Part shown: positions 6,126-11,957 of the stretch, one piece after another
How the letters are laid out: the number at the start of each line of letters is the position of its first letter
Numbering within the stretch: the first letter of the stretch is position 1
NCBI GenBank assembly: GCA_017302755.1
Contig: JAFLCR010000046.1
Coordinates: 1-12,972, forward strand
DNA length: 12,972 nt
Direction of reading: 5' to 3'
Source: Alphaproteobacteria bacterium
GTDB taxonomy: Bacteria; Pseudomonadota; Alphaproteobacteria; Rickettsiales; JAFLCR01
The notes under the pieces: generated by a model
Told to the model about the DNA's origin: nothing
The model's database searches: none
Seen by the model: the letters and a program-made list of their open reading frames with translations, nothing else
Position numbers and translations under genes: made by a program

Positions 6126-7243
6126 TTACCAGCGCGTCGGCTTGGGATTGCGCGAGTCAAACCCGCGCTGATGCCAGTACGGATAGGTCGGCGTCACTTT
6201 GCTCGCCGCATCGAGTGTCGCCACCTGCGCTTCCGTCAGGCTCCATCCAACCGCGCCAAGGTTCTGCTTCAGCTGCTCCTCATTGCGCGCGCCGACCACG
6301 ATGTTGCACACCGTCGGCCGCTGCAACAGCCAGTTGAGCGCCACCTGCGGCACGGTCTTGCCGGTTTCCTTCGCCACCGCATCCAGCGCATCCACCACGG
6401 TGAAGAGATATTCGTCCGCCATCTCCGGCCCGCCTACGTCACCGCCATTCGCAATGCGGCCGGGCGGCAGCGGAGCCCCGCGCCGGATCTTGCCGGTCAA
6501 TCGCCCCCACCCCAGCGGGCTCCACACCATGCAACCCACCCCCTGGTCCAGCCCAAGCGGCATCAGCTCCCACTCATAATCGCGGCCAATGAGCGAGTAA
6601 TACCCCTGATAAGCCACATAGCGTGCCAGCCCATATTTCTTTGGCGCTGTATGTTTTTTGTCCCTGACACGAACAGCACACGTGATCTCCAACTCCGCAG
6701 TGTATCTCTCCAGCAATCTCTCTTCTCCATCTTGTGCGTCGACTTCATCACCTGCCACCCGGAGAAGTTCGAACAGCCGATATAGCGCACCTTCCCGCTC
6801 TTCACGAGATTGTCGAGCGCGGAAAGCGTTTCCTCCACCGGCGTCAGCGCGTCGAAGGCGTGCATGAAATACACGTCGATATAATCCGTGCCGAGGCGCT
6901 TCAAGCTCGCCTCGCACGCCTTGATCAGATGAAAGCGCGACGACCCCACGTCGTTCGGCCCCTCGCCCGCCGCGAAGGTGGCCTTGGTGGAGATCAGCAT
7001 TTTCTCGCGCCGCCCTTTGATCGCGCCTCCAAGAATTTCCTCCGAGGCGCCGTTGGAATAGATGTCGGCGGTGTCAAAGAAGTTCATCCCCGCCTCAAGG
7101 CAAATATCCACGAGCCTCGTGGCTTCCTTCACGCCGGTATTGCCCCAGGTCTTGAAGAACTCCGTCGTGCCGCCAAACGTGCCCGTGCCTAAACTCAGCA
7201 CGGGCACTTTCAGCCCGCTGCGGCCCAATTGCCGATGCTCCAT
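6126..7243 (-). pseudogene. Aldo/keto reductase, disrupted by insertion and frameshift
   Basis: The N-terminal half (7243 to 6740, residues 1-168) is a normal AKR TIM barrel. It has GTGTFGG, the full catalytic tetrad D57 (FFDTAD), Y62, K87 (ISTKA) and H128 (YFMHAFD), and CSNFSGWQVMKS. The C-terminal half resumes in a different frame at about 6638 with KKYGLARYVAYQGYY, then SPLGWGRLTGKIRRG and the family tail PTYPYWHQRGFDSRNP. Between them are 101 nt where homologues have about 15-18. This stretch is AT-richer, encodes Trp/Arg-rich nonsense, and is not a multiple of three. The first frame would read on to 6563 with an unrelated tail. AGAGG lies 5 nt ahead of the start at 7243, and the gene sits 38 bp behind glutaryl-CoA dehydrogenase, so it was probably the second gene of that operon. 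A sequencing or assembly error could mimic the frameshift but not the extra ~85 bp. Confidence 0.85.
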
Positions 7244-7281
7244 GAATCCTCTCTTTATTATGTCATCCCAGCAATAGCAGA

Positions 7282-8520
7282 CTATTCCGGCTTGAACGCC
7301 TGAATCCCCGTGATCGCGCGGCCGAGGATCAACGCATGAATGTCGTGCGTGCCTTCATAGGTATTCACGCTCTCGAGGTTCACCAGATGGCGGATCACAT
7401 GGTATTCGTCCGCCACGCCGTTGCCGCCGTGCATGTCGCGCGCCACGCGGGCGATGTCTAAAGCTTTGCCCGCCGAGTAGCGCTTGATGAGCGAAATCAT
7501 CTCGGGGTTCCACGTCCCCGCGTCAATCATCCGCCCCACCTGCAAACATCCGAGTAAGCCGAGATTGATGTCAGTCAGCATATCCGCGAGCTTCTTCTGA
7601 ATCAGCTGGTTCGCGGCAAGCGGCCGGTCGAACTGCTTGCGCTCCAGCGTGTAGGAGCGCGCCGCGCCCATGCAGAATTCCGCCGCGCCGAGCGCGCCCC
7701 AACCGATGCCGTAGCGCGCCTTGTTGAGGCACGAGAACGGCCCCTTGAGCCCGGAAACATCCAGCTCGTTTTCTTCCGGCACAAACACGCCGTCCATCAT
7801 GATCGATCCGGTTTCGGAAGCGCGCAGCGACATCTTGCCTTCGATATGCGGCGTCTCGATGCCCTTCCACGAACGCTCGAGCACAAAGCCGCGGATCGTC
7901 CCGTCCTCCACATGCTTCGCGCCGTACACCTTCGCCCACACCACGCACACATCGGCGATTGGCGCGTTGGTGATCCACGTCTTCGAGCCGGAAAGCGTGT
8001 AGCCGCCATCCACCTTCGTCGCCCGCGTTTTCATGCTTCCGGGGTCAGACCCATGATCCGGCTCCGTCAGCCCGAAACATCCCACCTTCTCGCCGCGCGC
8101 CAGCGGCGGCAGGTATTTCTGCTTCACCGCCTCGCTGCCAAACGTGTAGATCGGGTGCATCACCAGGCTCGACTGCACCGAGAGCGCCGAGCGATACCCG
8201 CTATCGACCCACTCCACCTCGCGCGCCACCAGCCCGTAGCACACATGGTTCACGCCCGCGCAGCCATAGCCCTCGATCGTCGCGCCAAGCAGCCCCAAGC
8301 CGCCCATCTCGTGCATGATCTCGCGGTCAAAATGCCCCTTGCGGTTTGCTTCGAGAATGCGGGGAAACAGCTTCTCGCGGCAATACTGCCGCGCCGCATC
8401 GCGAATCATCCGCTCGTCGTCGGTGAGCTGCGAATCGATGGAGAGCGGATCTTGCCAATCGAAGGGCGTGTTTTTGTGCGACGCCTTGGCGGCAACCGTT
8501 TTAGCAGCAGATGCAGACAT
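7282..8520 (-). CDS. gcdH: Glutaryl-CoA dehydrogenase (acyl-CoA dehydrogenase family)
   Basis: 412 residues from the ATG at 8520, which has AAGAGG 5 nt upstream; the longer reading frame from 8574 lacks a ribosome site. The flavoenzyme oxidises and decarboxylates glutaryl-CoA to crotonyl-CoA in lysine, tryptophan and benzoyl-CoA breakdown. The sequence is close to mitochondrial GCDH throughout. It has SGYRSALSVQSSLVMHPIY, containing the Arg (R110) that in human GCDH (Arg94) binds the glutaryl carboxylate, GCFGLTEPDHGSDPGSM in the FAD-binding domain, and LNKARYGIGWGALGAAEF. The catalytic base is E389 in NTYEGTHDIHALILGRAITG. These residues separate it from ordinary short-chain acyl-CoA dehydrogenases. 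Followed at 38 bp by the broken aldo/keto reductase. Confidence 0.95.
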   Translation of the reverse strand: MSASAAKTVAAKASHKNTPFDWQDPLSIDSQLTDDERMIRDAARQYCREKLFPRILEANRKGHFDREIMHEMGGLGLLGATIEGYGCAGVNHVCYGLVAREVEWVDSGYRSALSVQSSLVMHPIYTFGSEAVKQKYLPPLARGEKVGCFGLTEPDHGSDPGSMKTRATKVDGGYTLSGSKTWITNAPIADVCVVWAKVYGAKHVEDGTIRGFVLERSWKGIETPHIEGKMSLRASETGSIMMDGVFVPEENELDVSGLKGPFSCLNKARYGIGWGALGAAEFCMGAARSYTLERKQFDRPLAANQLIQKKLADMLTDINLGLLGCLQVGRMIDAGTWNPEMISLIKRYSAGKALDIARVARDMHGGNGVADEYHVIRHLVNLESVNTYEGTHDIHALILGRAITGIQAFKPE

Positions 8521-8603
8521 AATAACCTCTTTTTTATCCCACTCAAAGGTGGAGGAATTTAGTTGGGCGAGCAACAGACAAATTCACCTATGGTAAGTCG
8601 CTC

Positions 8604-8746
8604 AGAACCTGTTCAGTATCCCGTCATGCCGCCGTGAGAATGGCGGTTTTCGAGAACCGGAGCGGAGCGTACACCAGTACGTGAGCACCGGAAGCACAGA
8701 AAAGCGCCGTTCGCAGCAAGGCAGGACGGGATACTGAACAGGTTCT
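8604..8746. repeat. ~143-bp near-palindromic element (family 3) with 22-bp perfect arms
   Basis: The left arm begins AGAACCTGTTCAGTATCCCG and its exact reverse complement, with two more matching bases, closes the element. Between them the sequence remains largely self-complementary (GGCGGTTTTC against GAAAAGCGCC, then CCGGAGCG against gapped partners) down to a tip GCGTAC-ACCA-GTACG. It fills the gap between the PagL-like gene and glutaryl-CoA dehydrogenase. It carries no transposase and is MITE-like in size. The right arm overlaps the TGA of the PagL-like gene. End coordinates may be off by one base. Confidence 0.9.
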
Positions 8747-9324
8747 CACCACTGCAGCGGATGCGAATACAGCACCACCAGCGATTCCTGCCCCGGGTTG
8801 TGCTCATAAATGCTGGCATTGGACATATGGCTGAACGCCACGCCGAGCAGCGCCTCGTTGGGCAGCTTGTAATTCAACTCCAACCCGGAGCGGAACTCCA
8901 CCGGCCCGCCCAGGTCGCGGCTGCTTCCCTCTTCATACAGCCCCACCGCCACGTTCGGCACCAGCCGGAACCCGTAGCCGAGCTCGATATTGGCATGAAA
9001 CCCGCCATAGCCATAAAACCCGCCATCGGTATTGGCCATCAGCCCGATCATCGGCGCCACATGCCACCAGAATTCGCCCGCCCGGTATTCGAGGCGAAAC
9101 TCACCGCTGGTGTAATCGCTCCTCAGCACCTCGAACGCGCCCACGCCGACGGTAAGGTAATGCGGCGTGGCGCTGGGCGCGGGCTTGGCCATCGCGGGCG
9201 CCGCACTCAAGAAAACGGCGGCCAGAGCCGTCAGCCCGCCGCGTATGGCGGCGTTCCCTGTGAGCGGCGAAGGGGCAGCCGCGCAGCGGGAACAACGAAT
9301 GGAAACGAATTGGCGCAACTGCAT
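8746..9324 (-). CDS. PagL-like lipid A 3-O-deacylase (acyloxyacyl hydrolase family), outer membrane
   Basis: 192 residues from the ATG at 9324 (GAGG 6 nt upstream); the longer start at 9348 would fall at or before the predicted transcript start. PagL enzymes are eight-strand outer-membrane barrels that remove the 3-O acyl chain of lipid A. The C-terminus carries the family signature FSHMSNASIYEHNPGQES, with candidate catalytic H166, S168 and E180, and ends in Trp after alternating strands, as outer-membrane barrels do. The mature part (from about K47) has typical amphipathic strands such as GFHANIELGYGFRLV. The signal peptide is odd: its hydrophobic core LTALAAVFLSAAPAMA is preceded by about 24 residues (RCSRCAAAPSPLTGNAAIRGG) encoded by a family-1 repeat. 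The stop codon overlaps the family-3 palindrome. Confidence 0.85.
   Translation of the reverse strand: MQLRQFVSIRCSRCAAAPSPLTGNAAIRGGLTALAAVFLSAAPAMAKPAPSATPHYLTVGVGAFEVLRSDYTSGEFRLEYRAGEFWWHVAPMIGLMANTDGGFYGYGGFHANIELGYGFRLVPNVAVGLYEEGSSRDLGGPVEFRSGLELNYKLPNEALLGVAFSHMSNASIYEHNPGQESLVVLYSHPLQW
9223..9298 (-). repeat. Family-1 structured repeat, in frame within the PagL-like signal region
   Basis: On the minus strand it runs from CGTTGTTCCCGCTGCGC to GGCGGGCTGACGGCTCTGG, matching the array units at 4136-4374. Hairpin I has a new sequence but keeps pairing (GCGGC-TGCCCCTTC-GCCGC). Hairpin II is CGCCGC-CATAC-GCGGCG. The copy is read sense by the host gene and contains no stop in that frame. 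The right edge, next to the signal-peptide core, and the left edge near residue 10 mark where it inserted. Confidence 0.9.
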
Positions 9325-9355
9325 GCATAGCCTCACGGAAAAAATCATGATACCA

Positions 9356-9383
9356 GGTATAAAACCCTGGGCTTTCCTGTAAA
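9356..9383 (-). promoter_or_regulatory. Promoter of the PagL-like gene in the divergent gap
   Basis: On the minus strand, TTTACA (at 9378-9383) and TATACC (9356-9361) are 16 bp apart, predicting transcription from near 9345. That supports the ATG at 9324 as the real start. The same bases offer TATAAA (9358-9363) on the plus strand as a -10 for the thermonuclease-like gene, inside a CCAGG/CCTGG dyad, so the two promoters would overlap face to face. Confidence 0.45.
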
Positions 9384-9389
9384 CCCCTA

Positions 9390-10364
9390 ATGCACCTGTT
9401 TTCCTCTCATTCCCGCCTGTGGTGGCGCATCTGCCTCACTGGCCTTTTCCTGGCTCTGACTACCCCCCTTCCAACCACCGCAAGGGACGCCCAGAGCCGT
9501 CAGCCCGCCACGCACGGCGGCGCCCCATGTGAGCAGCAAAGCTGCGCAGCGGGAGCAAACGAACAAGCAACCCGGCAAGGCCGGGTTGTGAGCATCACGG
9601 ACGGCGATACGTTACGCGTCACGTTCAAGGAAGGCGCCGATAGCGAACCCGTCCGCCTGCTGGGCATCAACACCCCCGAACTTGCCCACGAGGACGACGA
9701 AACCGGCTACGTCCGCCCCGCGGAACCTTTGGCGGAAGAAGCCAAAAAAGCCCTGGAAGCCATCACTTACGGCCACATCATCACCCTGAAATATCCTTAT
9801 CCGTCATCCTCGGTCACGCCGGATGGCGTGAACCGGGGATCCAGGACAAACATATCGCGCAGCGATTCCTCACCAAACGAAAAACGCGACCGCCACGGCC
9901 GCCACCTCGCCATGCTCTACGATGAAAAGGGAACCTGGGTCCAGGAAGCCATGCTCCGCCAGGGCTGGGGTGTTGTCTACCTCTTCCCCGACAGCACCTT
10001 CGACCCCGCGCCACTATTCAAAGCTGAATCCGAAGCCCGCGCCGCCAAACGCGGCCTCTGGGCCGATTCCTATTATGCCGTCATCGACCAGAAAGACGCC
10101 GGCGATTTCATCGGCCGCTACAAGCTGGTGGAGGGCACGCCCTACCAGGTGGTGACGGTGAAAGGCACCACCTACGTCAACTTCGCCGAAGACTGGAAAA
10201 CCGACTTCACCCTCCGCATCCCCCCGGAGCACAAAAACCTCTTCGCCAAAGCGGATCTCAAAGCCCTGGAAGGCCGGAAAATCCGCGCAAGAGGCTGGCT
10301 TCGCCTCAAAAACGGCCCCATGATCGACCTCACTCATCCGGGACAGATCGAGGCTTTGCCTTAA
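9390..10364 (+). CDS. Secreted thermonuclease-like (SNase domain) protein with C-terminal OB-like domain
   Basis: 324 residues. The signal peptide is MHLFSSHSRLWWRICLTGLF with LALTTPLPTTA, so the protein is exported. The SNase fold starts at RVVSITDGDTLRV (about 64-77) and continues with VRLLGINTPELAH. Here R89 and E97 match staphylococcal R35 and E43, but the Ca2+ ligand Asp40 is replaced by N94. The third active-site Arg is R171 in KRDRHGRHLAMLY. GTWVQEAMLRQGWGVVY and SEARAAKRGLWA complete the domain. A C-terminal region (about 228-324; VVTVKGTTYVNFAEDWKTDF) is shared with other alphaproteobacterial homologues as I recall them. Two in-frame inserts stand out: residues 35-58 from a family-1 repeat read antisense, and about residues 138-161 from a family-2 palindrome, placed in the loop just before the RDRxGR motif. 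No good ribosome site precedes the ATG. Confidence 0.88.
   Translation: MHLFSSHSRLWWRICLTGLFLALTTPLPTTARDAQSRQPATHGGAPCEQQSCAAGANEQATRQGRVVSITDGDTLRVTFKEGADSEPVRLLGINTPELAHEDDETGYVRPAEPLAEEAKKALEAITYGHIITLKYPYPSSSVTPDGVNRGSRTNISRSDSSPNEKRDRHGRHLAMLYDEKGTWVQEAMLRQGWGVVYLFPDSTFDPAPLFKAESEARAAKRGLWADSYYAVIDQKDAGDFIGRYKLVEGTPYQVVTVKGTTYVNFAEDWKTDFTLRIPPEHKNLFAKADLKALEGRKIRARGWLRLKNGPMIDLTHPGQIEALP
9494..9562 (-). repeat. Family-1 structured repeat, in frame (antisense) within the thermonuclease-like gene
   Basis: It reads GAGCCGTCAGCCCGCC at its left edge and GCGCAGCGGGAGCAAACGA at its right, in the same orientation as the 9223-9298 copy. Read on the minus strand, hairpin I is GCAGC-TTT-GCTGC and hairpin II is CGCCGC-CGTGC-GTGGCG with one G-U wobble. 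It encodes QSRQPATHGGAPCEQQSC and then AAGANE, directly after the signal peptide. Confidence 0.9.
9801..9852. repeat. Second-family palindrome, in frame within the thermonuclease-like gene
   Basis: It starts CCGTCATCCTCGGT and ends CCGGGGATCCAGG, with a central stem TCACGCC-GGAT-GGCGTGA extended by CCTCGG/CCGGGG (one mismatch). Its ends match the intergenic copy at 4401-4446. It supplies about 17 of the extra residues between YPYP and NEKRDRHGR. The sequence up to 9873 may also belong to the insert, since homologues go almost straight from one block to the other. Confidence 0.75.
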
Positions 10365-10391
10365 GCATCACTTAACGCCAGCGTCATCAGG

Positions 10392-10427
10392 CTGTAACGT
10401 TTTTGTCATAGACTGGAAGGGTAACAT
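10392..10427 (+). promoter_or_regulatory. Pho-box-like direct repeat and -10 ahead of the 10439 gene
   Basis: CTGTAAC-GTTT-TTGTCAT (10392-10409) is two imperfect 7-mers spaced 11 bp start to start, as in the PhoB site (CTGTCAT, 4 bp, CTGTCAY). A TAACAT (10422-10427) lies 12 bp downstream where a -10 would sit. If it is used, the transcript would begin only a few bases before the ATG at 10439, which has no Shine-Dalgarno close by. This is a match by eye to a degenerate motif. Confidence 0.35.
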
Positions 10428-10438
10428 TCCACCCGCCC

Positions 10439-11851
10439 ATGACCGACCCTAACACCCCTCAAAAGCCTACCCTCACCGCGTTTTCCGCGCTGGCCGTCGC
10501 CGAACCGCTCCGCCAGCCGACGCGCGCGGCGGATCTGCTGCACGAACTCGCCAAAGCCGCGGAGGAGTTCCGTGACAAGTTCGAGCGCACCGAACACATG
10601 CGCGGTGTGGCCGCCGACGTCTACGGGGCGGATAATGTCGGGCAGCTTCACTCATCGTCGAGAAAGCCGCGCCAGACAACGGTGATCTCCGACGAGCTGA
10701 ACCTTTCCGACATCACCACCAAATTCAGGGATTACGAAGATGTCGGCCCCCGCGGCGAAGCGCAGAACATGCTCGGATGGGCGCTGCTCGGCATGGAGCT
10801 TTTTCCCATGGCGAAGGAAAGAGGGCTCCTGGGGCTGATGACGCTGAGCCGCGACGAGCTGCGGGTGCTCGAAACCAGTCTCGGCTTCCTCACCCACTAC
10901 ATGGGCAACCACCCCCGGCAGGGAGAAAATACGTCGGAACGCCTGCTTCATGACGTGCGCCACCTGATGGCGCTCCCCCATGAAGACGGCAGCAAGAACC
11001 GCGCCGGCGATACCGGAGCGCTCGACCCCGAAACCGCCCGGCGGATTTACGACACCCTGGGCGGATTCCTGGTGGAGCATGGCCAGGAAGTCTTCGAGCT
11101 GCATAATTTTGCACTGCACGGCTTACGCCATTTCGGAAAGATACGGAACCTGCTGAACGGCACCGTCACGCAGCCAGACCCCAACCTCCCCCTGATCCGT
11201 GAGTTGCTCGGCGAAGACGCGGCGCCGGACGCCCCGCTGCGGCAATCGGCTGCGCAGCATCTCTCGCAGCTCTGGATGTTCACCTGCGACGAGGGAACGG
11301 GAGTCCAGGGTGTGCTGCGCGGCCTTTACGTGCGGCTCTGTGAAGTTGAGCACGACCTGTTCATTACCCGGCGCGATCTGAAGCAGGAGCGCCCGCGCAA
11401 CCGTGAAGACCGCAATGATGAAATCCTGAGCCTGACGCATAAGGCGCATGCGCTTAGCGAGCTGTACCACGCCTTCGTGGGCATGACGGTTCTCGCCGGC
11501 GGCAGGGTGCTGGACGACGCCGACCTCTCCACGCTTTCGCTAGAAGCGTTGGACCTCCTCGACCGTTCGCTGCTATGCCTGCAAGCATGCAGCGGGAAAG
11601 ACCAAGCCCCGGCCCGCGTGCACGCGCTGGTCTACGACCCCATGCGCAAGGCAAGCGTCGCCGAGGCGCTGACTCCTTACGGCCATCTTTGCGGCGGCAG
11701 GAGGGCCGAAGAAAGCGACGAAAAGCTTTTCTCCGCCGTGGGGGACATCCTCGCCAGCTTCGCGGAAGGAAACAGGCAAGCGATCCAGCAGATGACGCGG
11801 GACGTCGGAAATCACGCCCAATCCCGCGATCCGGACTTGATGGAACGCTGA
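10439..11851 (+). CDS. Hypothetical protein, 470 aa, unknown family
   Basis: I do not recognise this protein. It is hydrophilic, largely alpha-helical, and lacks a signal peptide or membrane segments. A disordered-looking N-terminus (MTDPNTPQKPTLTAFSAL) is followed by helices such as ADLLHELAKAAEEFRDKFERTEHM. Then come RGEAQNMLGWALLGMELFPM, ERLLHDVRHLMALPHEDGSK, a His-rich LHNFALHGLRHFGKIRNLL, QLWMFTCDEGTGVQGVLRGL, and a C-terminal helix DILASFAEGNRQAIQQMTRD. The scattered His and Glu (HNFALHGLRH, CEVEHD) could bind metal but form no motif I can name. Codon use and GC3 look like those of its neighbours. It lies 74 bp after the thermonuclease-like gene and is followed by a hairpin terminator, so it is probably its own transcription unit with a Pho-box-like upstream site. 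Confidence 0.8.
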   Translation: MTDPNTPQKPTLTAFSALAVAEPLRQPTRAADLLHELAKAAEEFRDKFERTEHMRGVAADVYGADNVGQLHSSSRKPRQTTVISDELNLSDITTKFRDYEDVGPRGEAQNMLGWALLGMELFPMAKERGLLGLMTLSRDELRVLETSLGFLTHYMGNHPRQGENTSERLLHDVRHLMALPHEDGSKNRAGDTGALDPETARRIYDTLGGFLVEHGQEVFELHNFALHGLRHFGKIRNLLNGTVTQPDPNLPLIRELLGEDAAPDAPLRQSAAQHLSQLWMFTCDEGTGVQGVLRGLYVRLCEVEHDLFITRRDLKQERPRNREDRNDEILSLTHKAHALSELYHAFVGMTVLAGGRVLDDADLSTLSLEALDLLDRSLLCLQACSGKDQAPARVHALVYDPMRKASVAEALTPYGHLCGGRRAEESDEKLFSAVGDILASFAEGNRQAIQQMTRDVGNHAQSRDPDLMER

Positions 11852-11869
11852 CCGCCGGGGATTAAAGCC

Positions 11870-11887
11870 CTGTCATCAATCCTTCAC
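11870..11887 (+). promoter_or_regulatory. Pho-box-like motif ahead of the 11958 gene
   Basis: CTGTCAT-CAAT-CCTTCAC: the first half is a perfect PhoB half-site, the second matches 5 of 7. It is 70 bp upstream of the ATG at 11958 but on the far side of a terminator-like hairpin. No good -10 follows at the expected distance (about 11897-11903), which weakens the call. Confidence 0.25.
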
Positions 11888-11908
11888 AAAACGGCCACGA
11901 AACCATCA

Positions 11909-11943
11909 CGCCGCGTTGGTATAACGCGGCGTCAGCCTTTTAG
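11909..11943 (+). terminator. Hairpin with T run after the 470-aa gene
   Basis: A perfect 9-bp stem, CGCCGCGTT and AACGCGGCG, encloses a GGTAT loop and is followed by TCAGCCTTTTAG. The T run is short and offset by 6 bases, so termination may be partial. It separates the two unknown genes by transcription rather than linking them. Confidence 0.5.
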
Positions 11944-11957
11944 CATCACGGTCCCTT

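Noticed and set aside
6090..6785. 231-codon plus-strand ORF.
   Set aside because: It is antisense to the C-terminal half of the aldo/keto reductase remnant, which is clearly homologous to that family.
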